DNA from: Streptomyces flavotricini
GTDB lineage: Bacteria > Actinomycetota > Actinomycetes > Streptomycetales > Streptomycetaceae
Length of the DNA: 64,000 nucleotides
Direction: 5' to 3'
Assembly: GCF_020639365.1 (NCBI RefSeq)
Contig: NZ_JAINUL010000001.1
Location: 3,884,216-3,948,215 of the forward strand
The notes beneath the pieces were generated by a model. The model had not been told where the DNA came from. It saw only the letters and a program-made list of their open reading frames with translations, and ran no database searches. The translations under genes and the position numbers were made by a program. This document shows positions 1 through 8,810 of the stretch, piece by piece. Position 1 is the stretch's first letter. The number at the start of each line of letters is the position of its first letter.

Positions 1-722
1 TCCACGAGCTCCACCTGCGAGCCGAGCGCCTTGAGCACCGGCGGCAGGATGCGGCGTACGGCGCCCATGCCGACGGCGGGCAGCCCGTACGTCACCTGGT
101 CGAGGTGGCCGCTGGAGGTGCCGACCAGGGCCACGCCGATCACCCGGTCGCGGATCAGCTCCGGGAACTGCTCGGCCAGCGCCATGATCGTCATGCCGCC
201 CATCGAGTGGCCTGCGAGGACCAGCGGGCCCTCGGGCGCGGCGGCGTCGATGACGGTCTTCAGGTCCCGGCCGAGCTGGTCGATGGTCACGCGCTCGCCG
301 TCGGCCTGGGCGAAGCCGCGCGCGCTGCGGCCGTGGCTGCGCTGGTCCCAGTACACGGAGCGGACCAGTCCGCGCAGGGCGGAGCGCTGGAAGTGCCAGG
401 AGTCCTGGGCGAGGCAGTAGCCGTGGCAGAAGACGACGGTCGGCGCGGCCGGGTCCTTGCGACGCAGCCGGCCCCGCTTCTTGGGGCCCACGGGCGGCTC
501 GTCGACCTCGTAGTAGAGCTCGGTGCCGTCCTCGGCGTAGCAGGCTGCCGGCGTCCCCCGCAGGGAGCCGTAGTCGCCGGTGGCGTCCAGCGCGAGGCGC
601 GCCTTGCGGCGCATGCCGCGTCCGACCGTGATCCGTTCGACCGCGACCCCGGCCGCCGCGCCTGCGGCTATCACGCCGATCGCGGCGCCGGCCCAGCCCG
701 CCTTGCGCCAGTTCTCGCTCAC
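1..722 (-). CDS. alpha/beta-hydrolase, 3' part cut by window edge
   Basis: Probable alpha/beta-hydrolase fold enzyme of unknown substrate; 240 residues are visible and the C-terminus lies outside the window. A hydrophobic Ala/Gly-rich N-terminal stretch (about residues 8-28) could be a membrane anchor. The fold is supported by an HGY oxyanion motif near residue 100, a WDQRSHGRS segment, and the nucleophile elbow GHSMGG with the catalytic Ser near residue 173. The GTG start begins MSENWRK, 18 bases after the alr stop, so it is probably cotranscribed with alr. The catalytic His is not visible. It could be an esterase, lipase or haloalkane dehalogenase-like enzyme; the sequence does not decide. 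Confidence 0.85.
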   Translation of the reverse strand, partial: MSENWRKAGWAGAAIGVIAAGAAAGVAVERITVGRGMRRKARLALDATGDYGSLRGTPAACYAEDGTELYYEVDEPPVGPKKRGRLRRKDPAAPTVVFCHGYCLAQDSWHFQRSALRGLVRSVYWDQRSHGRSARGFAQADGERVTIDQLGRDLKTVIDAAAPEGPLVLAGHSMGGMTIMALAEQFPELIRDRVIGVALVGTSSGHLDQVTYGLPAVGMGAVRRILPPVLKALGSQVELV

Positions 723-740
723 GCCGTCCTCACTCAGCCA

Positions 741-1877
741 TCAGCCGCCCAGGTAGACACGGGGCACGCGCGCCCCGATACGGGTGACGATCTCATAAGC
801 GATCGTGTGTGCCGCTTGAGCCCAGTCCTCGGCGGTGGGCTCGCCGTGCTCGCCGGTTCCGAAGAGGACGGCCTCGTCCCCGGCGCGTACCAGGTCACCA
901 CCCAGGTCGACGACGAACTGGTCCATGGCCACGCGGCCGGCGACGCGGCGGATCTTGCCGCCGACGGAGACGGGGCCGCTGCCGGAGGCGTGCCGGGGGA
1001 TGCCGTCGGCGTAGCCGGCGGGGATGAGGGCCAGGTTCGTCTCGGCCTCGGTGACGTAGTGGTGCCCGTAGCTCACGCCGTGGCCTGCGGGCACGGTCTT
1101 GACCAGTGCCACCGAGGCCTTGAGGGTCATGGCGGGGCGCAGGCCCAGCTCCTCGGCGGTGCCGAGCTCGGGGGCCGGGGAGACCCCGTAGACGGCGAGG
1201 CCGCAGCGCACGAGGTCGAAGTGGCTCTCGGGCAGGGTCAGGGTCGCGGGCGAGTTGGCGATGTGCCGGACCTCGGGCTCCACGCCCTCCTTCTCGGCGT
1301 ACGCCAGCATCTCGCGGAAGGACGCCAGCTGGAGCGGGATGGAGGGGTGACCCGGCTCGTCGGCGCAGGCGAAGTGCGACCAGAGGCCGGTGATCCTGAC
1401 GGTGCCCTCGGCCTGGGCGGCCACGGCCGCGTCGACGAGCTCGGCCCAGTCGGCGGGCTGGCAGCCGCCGCGGCCGAGGCCGGTGTCGGCCTTGAGCTGG
1501 ACCCTGGCGGTGCGGCCGGCGGCGAGGGCCGCCTTGCGCGCTTCGTCGAGGGCCCAGATGCCGCTGACGGAGATGTCCACGTCGGCTTCGACGGCCGCCT
1601 GCCAGGGACCGCCGGGGGTCCACAGCCAGCACAGGACCGGTCCGGTGATCCCGGCGGCGCGCAGGGCGAGCGCCTCCTCGGGGGTGGCGGTTCCGAGCCA
1701 GGTGGCACCGGCGTCCTGGGCCGCGCGGGCGCACTGGACGGCGCCGTGGCCATAGGCGTCCGCCTTGACGACGGCCATCAGCTCGGCCCTGGGTGCCCGC
1801 GCGCGCAGGGCGCGTACGTTCGCCCGTACGGCGTCAAGATCGATCTCGGCGTACACGCGCGTCGGTGTCTCGTTCAT
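741..1877 (-). CDS. alr: alanine racemase
   Basis: PLP-dependent racemase making D-alanine for peptidoglycan in the cytoplasm; 378 residues, normal for the family. The PLP lysine is K38 in AVVKADAYGHG and the opposing catalytic Tyr is about Y270 in GHGVSYGHHY; the RCGLAVYG segment near 224-231 is also typical. I chose the ATG giving MNETPTRVYAEID because the frame upstream (20 residues, Arg-rich) does not look like alanine racemase. It lies downstream of the NAD(P)H-hydrate repair gene and upstream of a hydrolase in a leftward cluster with acpS and glmS, fitting a cell-wall precursor neighbourhood. Confidence 0.97.
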   Translation of the reverse strand: MNETPTRVYAEIDLDAVRANVRALRARAPRAELMAVVKADAYGHGAVQCARAAQDAGATWLGTATPEEALALRAAGITGPVLCWLWTPGGPWQAAVEADVDISVSGIWALDEARKAALAAGRTARVQLKADTGLGRGGCQPADWAELVDAAVAAQAEGTVRITGLWSHFACADEPGHPSIPLQLASFREMLAYAEKEGVEPEVRHIANSPATLTLPESHFDLVRCGLAVYGVSPAPELGTAEELGLRPAMTLKASVALVKTVPAGHGVSYGHHYVTEAETNLALIPAGYADGIPRHASGSGPVSVGGKIRRVAGRVAMDQFVVDLGGDLVRAGDEAVLFGTGEHGEPTAEDWAQAAHTIAYEIVTRIGARVPRVYLGG

Positions 1878-1966
1878 CGCCCCCAGTCTCTCAGAGCGAG
1901 GCCGTGGCCTGCGCGACCGCCGTTCGTACGGCGACATATTGGATGTTTTTCACCCCTGATGACGTA

Positions 1967-3376
1967 TCAAGGGCGGTCGGCCTCCTCGCGGATGTCGCGC
2001 CAGGCCTCCGGCAGGGTCTCCGCGATCCGCTGGGCGAGGAGCGGGGCTCCGCGGGCGGCCCGGCGCCCCGCCAGGCCGTGCGCGTACGCCGCCACCGACG
2101 CGGCGTCCGGGGCCGCCAGGCCCGAGGCGAGCAGGGATCCCGCCAACCCCGACAGGACGTCGCCGCTGCCCGCGGTGGCCAGCCACGGGGTCCCCGTCGG
2201 GTTGACCCGGACCGGGCCGCCCCCCGGGCGCGCCACCAGCGTCGTCGACCCCTTCAGCAGGGCCGTCGCCCCGTACCGCGCCGCGAGGGACCGTACGGAC
2301 GACAGCCGGCCCGCCTCCACCGCCGCCCGGTCCGTCCCGAGCAGCACCGCCGCCTCCCCGGCGTGCGGGGTCAGCAGAGTCTCGGCCGGCCGGGCCCGCA
2401 GCACCTCCGGGTCCAGCCCGCGCAGCCCGTCCGCGTCCACCAGCACCGGCACCGGGTCGGCCAGGGCCTCGGCGACCTCCGCCGCCCGGCCCTCGCCCAG
2501 CCCGGGGCCGACCACCCACGCCTGCACCCGGCCCGGCCCGATCAGCGTCTCCGGGTAGCGCGCCAGCACCGCGTCGGCCGCCGGGCCGACGTACCGCACG
2601 GCTCCCGCGCCGCCGTGCAGCGCCCCCGCGACGGCGAGCACCGCCGCACCCGGGTACTGCACCGACCCGGCGACGATGCCGACCACGCCCCGCCGGTACT
2701 TGTCGCTCGACGCCGTCGGAGCCGGCAGCAGCGCCGCCGCATCGGCGTGCTGCAGGGCCTCGGCGTCCGGGTCCGGCAGCGACAGCCCGATGTCCACCAG
2801 GCGCAGCGCACCGGTGCGCGAGGCCCCCGGGTCGATGAGCAGGCCCGGCTTGTACGCCCCGAAGGTCACCGTGACATCGGCGTGGACGGCCGCTCCGGCC
2901 ACCTCGCCGGTGTCCGCGTCGACCCCGCTCGGGAGGTCCACCGCGACGACGACGGCGCCGTCCGGGATCCGCTCCACCAGCGCCGCGGCGGCCGGCCGGA
3001 GCCCGCCGCGGCCGCCGATGCCGACGAGCCCGTCCAGTACGAGGTCCGCCCGGCCGGGGACGGCCGGCGCGAGCCGGCCCCCGGCGGCCAGCAGGGCCCG
3101 CAGCCCGCCCGCGTGCACCCGCTCGGGATCCATCGGGACGGCCGTCACCCCGGCGCCGCGCCGGGCCAGCCGGGCGCCCGCGTAGAGCGCGTCGCCTCCG
3201 TTGTCCCCGGGGCCGACGAGCAGCACGACGCGCGAGCCGTACACCCGGCGCAGCAGTCCCGCGCAGACGGCGGCCAGCCCGGCCGCCGCGCGCTGCATCA
3301 GGGTTCCTTCGGGCAGCCGGGCCATCAGCTCGCGCTCGGCGGCCCGTACGGTCTCCACGCTGTAAGCAGTACGCAT
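1967..3376 (-). CDS. nnr: bifunctional NAD(P)H-hydrate epimerase / ADP-dependent NAD(P)H-hydrate dehydratase
   Basis: Metabolite-repair enzyme that epimerises and dehydrates damaged NAD(P)H hydrates. The N-terminal YjeF_N epimerase domain (about 1-215) carries GPGDNGGD at residues 55-62. The C-terminal ribokinase-like dehydratase domain carries the GSGDVLSG anion-hole/base motif at about 403-410, preceded by NPTGTPWLATA. At 469 residues it is a complete fusion of both activities. It starts 26 bases downstream of the acpS stop and is followed after 89 bases by alr, so it likely shares the glmS/acpS transcript. No sign of truncation. Confidence 0.95.
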   Translation of the reverse strand: MRTAYSVETVRAAERELMARLPEGTLMQRAAAGLAAVCAGLLRRVYGSRVVLLVGPGDNGGDALYAGARLARRGAGVTAVPMDPERVHAGGLRALLAAGGRLAPAVPGRADLVLDGLVGIGGRGGLRPAAAALVERIPDGAVVVAVDLPSGVDADTGEVAGAAVHADVTVTFGAYKPGLLIDPGASRTGALRLVDIGLSLPDPDAEALQHADAAALLPAPTASSDKYRRGVVGIVAGSVQYPGAAVLAVAGALHGGAGAVRYVGPAADAVLARYPETLIGPGRVQAWVVGPGLGEGRAAEVAEALADPVPVLVDADGLRGLDPEVLRARPAETLLTPHAGEAAVLLGTDRAAVEAGRLSSVRSLAARYGATALLKGSTTLVARPGGGPVRVNPTGTPWLATAGSGDVLSGLAGSLLASGLAAPDAASVAAYAHGLAGRRAARGAPLLAQRIAETLPEAWRDIREEADRP

Positions 3377-3402
3377 GGGACCAGCCTGCCCGAAAAGGAG
3401 GC

Positions 3403-3771
3403 TCAGCCCTCGGCGATCACCACGGCCGAGGCGATGCCCGCGTCGTGGCTCAGGGAGATGTGCCAGGACTTCACGCCCAGCGCCACCGCTCTGGCCTCGA
3501 CCGTCCCGGACACCCGCACCCGCGGCTGCCCGGTCTCCTCGACGTACACCTCGGCGTCGGTCCAGAGCATCCCGCCGGGCGCGCCGAGCGCCTTGGCGAG
3601 GGCCTCCTTGGCGGCGAACCGGGCGGCGAGCGAGGCGGTCCCGCGCCGCTCGCCGCTCGGCAGCGTCAACTCGGAGTCGACGAACAGCCGCTGCGCCAGT
3701 TGCGGCGTCCGGGCCAGCGACTCACCGAACCGCTCGATCTCGGCAACGTCGATTCCCACTCCGATAATCAC
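3403..3771 (-). CDS. acpS: holo-[acyl-carrier-protein] synthase
   Basis: Transfers 4'-phosphopantetheine from CoA to the serine of apo-ACP, activating fatty-acid and possibly polyketide carrier proteins. At 122 residues it is the short AcpS type rather than the Sfp type. Metal/CoA ligands are visible as D8 in GIGVGIDVAEIERF-like sequence (here IIGVGIDVAEIERF) and E56 in FAAKEALAKALG; the WHISLSHD motif is near the C-terminus. It starts 18 bases after the glmS stop, so the two are probably cotranscribed. Confidence 0.96.
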   Translation of the reverse strand: MIIGVGIDVAEIERFGESLARTPQLAQRLFVDSELTLPSGERRGTASLAARFAAKEALAKALGAPGGMLWTDAEVYVEETGQPRVRVSGTVEARAVALGVKSWHISLSHDAGIASAVVIAEG

Positions 3772-3789
3772 AACGCCAACTCGCTTCGC

Positions 3790-5637
3790 TCACTCCACCG
3801 TTACCGACTTTGCGAGGTTACGCGGCTGGTCCACCTCGTTGCCCCGCGCGGTCGCGAGCTCGCAGGCGAAGACCTGCAGCGGCACCGTCGCCACCAGGGG
3901 CTGGAGCAGCGTCGGCGTCGCCGGGATCCGGATCAGGTGGTCGGCGTACGGGACGACCGCGTCGTCGCCCTCCTCCGCGATGACGATGGTCCGCGCCCCG
4001 CGCGCCCGGATCTCCTGGATGTTCGAAACGATCTTGTCGTGCAGCACGGAGCGCCCGCGCGGCGACGGCACGACCACCACCACCGGCAGGTCCTTCTCGA
4101 TCAGCGCGATCGGACCGTGCTTGAGCTCGCCCGCCGCGAAGCCCTCGGCGTGCATGTACGCCAGCTCCTTGAGCTTGAGCGCGCCCTCCAGCGCCACCGG
4201 GTACCCGACGTGCCGGCCCAGGAACAGCACGGTGTTCTTGTCCGCCAGCGAGCGCGCCAGCGCCCGGACCGGCTCCATCGTCTCCAGTACGGTGTCCACG
4301 GCCCCGGCGATGTCGGACAGTTCGCGGATCACCGCCTCGATCTCGTCGCCCCACTTCGTACCCCGCACCTGCCCGAGGTACAGCGCGACCAGATAGCAGG
4401 CCACCAGCTGCGTCAGGAACGCCTTCGTCGAGGCGACGGCAACCTCCGGACCTGCGTGCGTGTACAGCACCGCGTCCGATTCGCGCGGGATCGTCGACCC
4501 GTTCGTATTGCAGATGGCCAGCACCTTGGCGCCCTGCTCGCGGGCGTGGCGCAGCGCCATCAGGGTGTCCATGGTCTCGCCGCTCTGCGAGATCGCGACC
4601 ACGAGCGTCCGCTGGTCCAGGATCGGGTCGCGGTAGCGGAACTCGCTCGCCAGCTCCGTCTCGCACGGGATGCGGGTCCAGTGCTCGATGGCCAGCTTCG
4701 CGATCATGCCCGCGTGGTACGCCGTACCGCACGCCACGATCACGACCTTGTCGACCTCCCTGAGCACCGAGACGGGGATGCGCACCTCGTCCAGGCTCAG
4801 CGAGCCGCTCCCGTCGATCCTGCCCAGGAGGGTGTCGGCGACGGCCTTCGGCTGCTCGGCGATCTCCTTGAGCATGAAGTAGTCGTACCCCCCCTTCTCG
4901 GCCGCCGAGGCGTCCCAGTCCACGTGGTACGCCCGAACGGACGCGGGCGCACCGGCGAAGTCGGTCACCGTGACCCCGTCGCGGCGGAGCTCGACGACCT
5001 GGTCCTGCCCGAGCTCGATCGCGGACCGGGTGTGGGCGATGAACGCGGCCACGTCCGAGGCGAGGAAGTTCTCGCCCTCGCCGACGCCCACCACCAGAGG
5101 GGAGTTCCGGCGGGCCCCGACCACCACGTCCGGTGCGTCGGAGTGCACCGCGACCAGTGTGAACGCGCCCTCCAGCCGTCGGCACACCTGCCGCATGGCC
5201 TCCGCGAGGTCCCCGCCGGCCTCGAACCGCTCGGCCAGCAGGTGGGCGACGACCTCGGTGTCCGTCTCGGACTCCAGCCGGTGCCCGCGCTCGGCCAGTT
5301 CGGCGCGCAGCTCGGCGAAGTTCTCGATGATGCCGTTGTGCACGACGGCGACCTTGCCCGCGTTGTCGAGGTGCGGGTGGGCGTTGACGTCGGTGGGCCC
5401 GCCGTGGGTGGCCCAGCGGGTGTGTCCGAGTCCCGTGGATCCGGCCGGCAGCGGATGCCCGACCAGCTCCTTCTCCAGATTGACCAGTTTTCCGGCCTTC
5501 TTGGCGGAGACCAGCCCCCCGTCCGCGAGCACGGCGACGCCCGCCGAGTCGTAGCCGCGGTACTCCAGCCGCTTGAGTCCGGCGATGACCACATCGAGCG
5601 CCGACTGCGCTCCCACGTAACCCACAATTCCGCACAT
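3790..5637 (-). CDS. glmS: glutamine-fructose-6-phosphate aminotransferase (isomerizing)
   Basis: Makes glucosamine-6-phosphate from fructose-6-phosphate and glutamine, the first step to UDP-GlcNAc for peptidoglycan. The 615-residue protein has an N-terminal class II glutaminase domain (start MCGIVGYVG, nucleophile Cys2 after Met removal, about 1-220) and two SIS sugar-isomerase domains (about 290-430 and 460-605); the C-terminus NLAKSVTVE is family typical. The ATG was fixed by the need for an N-terminal Cys. There is no Shine-Dalgarno upstream; a TACGCT -10-like box ends 7 bases before ATG, suggesting a leaderless transcript. I saw no glmS ribozyme, and the upstream gap is too short for one. 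Confidence 0.97.
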   Translation of the reverse strand: MCGIVGYVGAQSALDVVIAGLKRLEYRGYDSAGVAVLADGGLVSAKKAGKLVNLEKELVGHPLPAGSTGLGHTRWATHGGPTDVNAHPHLDNAGKVAVVHNGIIENFAELRAELAERGHRLESETDTEVVAHLLAERFEAGGDLAEAMRQVCRRLEGAFTLVAVHSDAPDVVVGARRNSPLVVGVGEGENFLASDVAAFIAHTRSAIELGQDQVVELRRDGVTVTDFAGAPASVRAYHVDWDASAAEKGGYDYFMLKEIAEQPKAVADTLLGRIDGSGSLSLDEVRIPVSVLREVDKVVIVACGTAYHAGMIAKLAIEHWTRIPCETELASEFRYRDPILDQRTLVVAISQSGETMDTLMALRHAREQGAKVLAICNTNGSTIPRESDAVLYTHAGPEVAVASTKAFLTQLVACYLVALYLGQVRGTKWGDEIEAVIRELSDIAGAVDTVLETMEPVRALARSLADKNTVLFLGRHVGYPVALEGALKLKELAYMHAEGFAAGELKHGPIALIEKDLPVVVVVPSPRGRSVLHDKIVSNIQEIRARGARTIVIAEEGDDAVVPYADHLIRIPATPTLLQPLVATVPLQVFACELATARGNEVDQPRNLAKSVTVE

Positions 5638-5644
5638 ACGGCGC

Positions 5645-5650
5645 AGCGTA
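5645..5650 (-). promoter_or_regulatory. candidate -10 box of leaderless glmS promoter
   Basis: On the minus strand TACGCT is followed by 7 bases and then the glmS ATG. That spacing would put transcription initiation at or next to the start codon. No -35 match and no ribosome-binding site are visible. Confidence 0.45.
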
Positions 5651-5694
5651 CGCGGATGTCGGCTCCGTGCCCCGTACCTGAACAAGACGAAAAA

Positions 5695-5722
5695 CCCGCC
5701 CCGGCGAATACGCCGGAGCGGG
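5695..5722 (-). terminator. intrinsic-type hairpin after the lipoprotein gene
   Basis: Arms CCCGC-C-CCGGCG and CGCCGG-A-GCGGG around an AATA loop; minus-strand reading continues into a short T run (GGGTTTTTCG). It lies between the lipoprotein stop and glmS, so it probably ends the lipoprotein transcript. Confidence 0.7.
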
Positions 5723-5758
5723 GTTGACGGCTGCTCGAACGCCCGGCCGGGCCGGACC

Positions 5759-6496
5759 TCAGCCGAGCTTCTTGGCCTGGATCTCGACGACGGCCTTCGG
5801 CTGCTCGGCGGAGCCGCTCGGGCTCACGGCCGAGAAGGTGGCGATGATGTTGCCCTTGCGCACGACCACGAGCTCCGTGGAAGCCTTCTCGCCGTCAACG
5901 TCCGCCACCGCGGTGTAGGCGAGCGCCTCGTCGCCCGCGGTGACCGGGGCGCCCGGGACCACCTTGGCGATCTTGAGGGAGTCGCCGGCCTGGCTGCCGG
6001 TGTAACCGCCTGCGCAGGCCGTGGCGGCGGCCTTGACGGAGGCGAAGGCCGCCTCGGCGCCCTTGCCGTCGTACGAGGCGAGCGCGATGGACGTGACGGT
6101 GGCACCCAGGACGCCTTCCACGGACTTCGGCAGGGCGACCGCCTTGGTGCCCGCCCTGCCCACCGGGGTGCCGACCGGAGCCGTGGACTGCGCCTTGACC
6201 AGCGGCAGGCACTCGGGCTTGTCGCTGCCGGCACTGGCCGCCGCCGCGAGTTCGGCCGGGGTCGCCGCCCGGACCGCGTGGGTCGGCAGCTCGGTCTGCG
6301 TCACCAGCAGCGCCACCAGCTCGGCATCCGTCTTCCCCTTCGCGGCCGGGGCCGCGGACGAGGCTGCGCCGGAGGGGGTCGGCGTGGCGCCGCCCACCTT
6401 GTCGTCCGCCTTGCCGGAACCACAGGCGGTGGACAGCAGGACCAGGGACACCGCGGAAGCGGTCAGGACGGTACGACGGACAAGGGTGCTACGCAC
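5759..6496 (-). CDS. putative secreted lipoprotein of unknown function
   Basis: 245-residue protein with a clear lipoprotein signal: basic start (VRSTLVRR), hydrophobic core, and lipobox LSTAC with the lipidated Cys at about 25, followed by a Ser/Pro/Ala-rich linker (about 35-60). It should be attached to the outer face of the cytoplasmic membrane. The mature part is Ala/Lys/Val-rich with two conserved-looking Cys (in PECLPL and ATACAGG) that may form a disulfide. The GTG start is chosen because it begins the signal peptide and a GGGGGAG ribosome site lies about 8 bases upstream; the frame stays open further but lacks a ribosome site. No family recognised. Monocistronic, with a terminator behind it and coaA divergent in front. 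Confidence 0.8.
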   Translation of the reverse strand: MRSTLVRRTVLTASAVSLVLLSTACGSGKADDKVGGATPTPSGAASSAAPAAKGKTDAELVALLVTQTELPTHAVRAATPAELAAAASAGSDKPECLPLVKAQSTAPVGTPVGRAGTKAVALPKSVEGVLGATVTSIALASYDGKGAEAAFASVKAAATACAGGYTGSQAGDSLKIAKVVPGAPVTAGDEALAYTAVADVDGEKASTELVVVRKGNIIATFSAVSPSGSAEQPKAVVEIQAKKLG

Positions 6497-6716
6497 GAAG
6501 GATCTCCCCCAGAGAACACAACAATGAAAAGGGCGGCGGCCTGCAAAAAGACCGCAACGCCCGGGCAAATCTACGCGCCGCTCCGATCACTGCCCGCGCC
6601 TTTTCCGCCGCACGCCGCCAATCGTGACCGGGGCGATACCCTCCGCACCCGCCAAGGCCCGGCCACGTGACCGACCCCACCACCCACAACCGCCCCCGAG
6701 CCACGACAATGGCCCT

Positions 6717-7751
6717 GTGATCACTTCGCCGCCACGAAGCACGCAGCCGGACAGCGCGACGGAGCGCCCCGGCCGTCCCGAGCGGCCCCACCGCCGGGCC
6801 GAGGTCTCCCCGTACGTCGACCTCACCCGCGACGAGTGGAGCGCGCTGCGCGAGCGGACCCCGCTCCCCCTCACCGCCGAGGAGGTCGAGCGGCTGCGCG
6901 GTCTCGGCGACGTCATCGACCTCGACGAGGTCCGGGACGTCTACCTGCCGCTCTCCCGCCTCCTCAACCTCTACGTCGGCGCCACGAGCAACCTCCGCGG
7001 CACCCTCAACACCTTCCTCGGCGACGCCGGCAACGGCCACGGCGCCCAGCAGGGCACCCCCTTCGTCATAGGGGTCGCCGGCTCCGTGGCCGTCGGAAAG
7101 TCCACCGTGGCCCGCCTGCTCCAGGCCCTGCTCGCCCGCTGGCCCGAGCACCCCCGCGTCGAGCTGGTCACCACCGACGGCTTCCTCTACCCGATGAAGG
7201 AGCTCCAGCGGCGCGGGCTGACCTCCCGCAAGGGCTTCCCGGAGTCCTACGACCGGCGCGCGCTCACCCGCTTCGTCGCGGACATCAAGGCGGGCAAGGA
7301 CGAGGTCAGCGCCCCGGTCTACTCGCACCTGATCTACGACATCGTCCCCGGCGAGCGGCTCGTCGTGCGCCGCCCGGACATCCTGATCGTCGAGGGGCTC
7401 AACGTCCTGCAGCCGGCCCTGCCCGGCACGGACGGCCGTACGCGCGTCGCGCTCGCCGACTACTTCGACTTCAGCGTGTACGTGGACGCCCGGCCCGAGG
7501 ACATCGAGCGCTGGTACCTCAACCGGTTCCGGAAGCTGCGCGAGACCGCGTTCCAGAACCCCTTCTCCTACTTCCGCAAGTACACCCAGGTCTCCGAGGA
7601 GGAGGCCATGGAGTACGCGCAGACCATGTGGCGCACGATCAACAAGCCCAATCTCCTGGAGAACGTCGCTCCCACCCGCGGGCGCGCCACGCTCGTCGTC
7701 CGCAAGGGCCCGGACCACAAGGTCCAGAAACTCAGCCTCCGCAAGCTCTGA
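6717..7751 (+). CDS. coaA: type I pantothenate kinase
   Basis: ATP-dependent phosphorylation of pantothenate, the first and usually rate-limiting step of CoA synthesis. The P-loop GVAGSVAVGKST is at residues 119-130 with the GTG start used here (344 residues); downstream TTDGFLYP, RKGFPESYD and the Tyr-rich NPFSYF segment match bacterial CoaA. The N-terminal 30 residues are Pro/Arg-rich and uncertain. The GTG follows a GACAAT box by 6 bases without a ribosome site, so it may be leaderless; an in-frame upstream ATG would add 31 residues of low-complexity sequence and is less likely. It is followed after 29 bases by the DUF389 gene on the same strand. Confidence 0.95.
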   Translation: MITSPPRSTQPDSATERPGRPERPHRRAEVSPYVDLTRDEWSALRERTPLPLTAEEVERLRGLGDVIDLDEVRDVYLPLSRLLNLYVGATSNLRGTLNTFLGDAGNGHGAQQGTPFVIGVAGSVAVGKSTVARLLQALLARWPEHPRVELVTTDGFLYPMKELQRRGLTSRKGFPESYDRRALTRFVADIKAGKDEVSAPVYSHLIYDIVPGERLVVRRPDILIVEGLNVLQPALPGTDGRTRVALADYFDFSVYVDARPEDIERWYLNRFRKLRETAFQNPFSYFRKYTQVSEEEAMEYAQTMWRTINKPNLLENVAPTRGRATLVVRKGPDHKVQKLSLRKL

Positions 7752-7768
7752 TCCCCTCCCCCGGCCAC

Positions 7769-7774
7769 TAGGGT
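7769..7774 (+). promoter_or_regulatory. candidate -10 box of leaderless DUF389 gene
   Basis: TAGGGT ends 6 bases before the ATG at 7781, with no ribosome-binding site between. This is the arrangement expected of a leaderless actinobacterial transcript, and the same hexamer is in the same place before rfbA. Confidence 0.45.
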
Positions 7775-7780
7775 GCGGCC

Positions 7781-8728
7781 ATGCTGCACCTTCGGTTGAT
7801 CATCCCGGCCGACCGGACCAAGGCCGTGATCTCGGCCATCGAGTCGACGGTCGGCACCACCCACCTGGTCGTGCTGCCGGGCGCCGCCCGCGAGCCCCTG
7901 GGCGACGTGGTGCTGTGCGACGTGGCGCGCGAGGCGGGCGACGAGCTGCTGAACGAGCTCCGGGGACTGGGGATCGAGGAGGACGGCTCGATCGCCGTCG
8001 AGAACATCGACCTGTCGCTGTCCCGGCGGGCCGAGGCGGCCGAGGAGGAGGCCCCGGGCGAGGCGGCCGACGCGGTGCTGTGGGAGCAGCTGACCGAGGC
8101 CACCCACGAGGAGTCCACCCTCACCTTCACGTACGTCGCGTTCATGATCCTCGCGACGATGATCGCCGCCTGCGGCGTCGTGCTCGACAACGCCATCCTG
8201 ATCGTGGGCGCGATGGCGGTCGGCCCGGAGTTCGGACCGCTCGCCGGGGTCTGCACCGGCGTGGTGCAGCGGCGACCGCGGCTCGCCCTGCGGTCCCTCG
8301 GCGCCCTGCTGATCGGTTTCGCCCTGGCGATCGTCGCCACCACCGTCTTCAGCCTGGGGATGGACGCGATCGGGCAGTTCAACGCAGAGATGCTGGAGCA
8401 GCCCCGCCCGAACACCGGCTTCATCTGGCGGCCGGACCCCCTGTCCTTCGTGGTGTCACTGCTCGCGGGCATGGCGGGCGTACTGTCGCTGACCTCCGCC
8501 AAGTCCGGCGCGCTGGTCGGCGTGGCGATCTCCGTGACCACCGTTCCGGCCGGCGCCAACGCCGCGGTGGCCCTGGGCTACGGGGACTTCGCCCAGATGT
8601 GGGGCTCGGCGGAGCAGCTGCTGCTCAACCTGTGCGGCATCATGCTGGCCGGCGTCCTGACCCTGTACGGCCAGAAGGCTCTGTGGCGGACCCAGCGCGG
8701 CCGCTGGGCCCGCAGACCGAAGACCTGA
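7781..8728 (+). CDS. DUF389 family membrane protein
   Basis: 315-residue member of the DUF389 (TIGR00341-like) family, function unknown. An N-terminal soluble part (about 1-105) resembles an ACT-like regulatory fold and ends in an acidic Ala/Glu stretch. It is followed by five or six membrane segments, including the family-typical VGAMAVGPEFGPLAG and TSAKSGALVGVAISVTTVPAGAN segments. Likely in the cytoplasmic membrane. It lies downstream of coaA but has its own -10-like box, and is separated from glmM by a perfect 19-bp terminator stem. Nothing nearby indicates a substrate. Confidence 0.88.
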   Translation: MLHLRLIIPADRTKAVISAIESTVGTTHLVVLPGAAREPLGDVVLCDVAREAGDELLNELRGLGIEEDGSIAVENIDLSLSRRAEAAEEEAPGEAADAVLWEQLTEATHEESTLTFTYVAFMILATMIAACGVVLDNAILIVGAMAVGPEFGPLAGVCTGVVQRRPRLALRSLGALLIGFALAIVATTVFSLGMDAIGQFNAEMLEQPRPNTGFIWRPDPLSFVVSLLAGMAGVLSLTSAKSGALVGVAISVTTVPAGANAAVALGYGDFAQMWGSAEQLLLNLCGIMLAGVLTLYGQKALWRTQRGRWARRPKT

Positions 8729-8747
8729 GCGGACCGGCCCCGAACGC

Positions 8748-8791
8748 CGTCGGCCCCGTCCCCCGGTGGATTCCGGGGGACGGGGCCGACG
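8748..8791. terminator. bidirectional terminator between DUF389 gene and glmM
   Basis: Perfect 19-bp inverted repeat (8748-8766 and 8773-8791) with a TGGATT loop, placed between convergent genes. There is no strong T run, so function rests on stem strength. Confidence 0.85.
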
Positions 8792-8810
8792 TACGAGAAG
8801 CGGGGCCGCT

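Noticed and set aside
1878..1937. Upstream ATG for alr
   Set aside because: Adds 20 Arg-rich residues not found in alanine racemases.
105..2558. Long plus-strand frame across the hydrolase, alr and nnr genes
   Set aside because: Antisense to three well-supported genes and low complexity.
5638..5758. glmS ribozyme upstream of glmS
   Set aside because: Only about 120 bases of spacer, part of it a terminator, and no ribozyme core sequence; the apparent leaderless start also excludes it.
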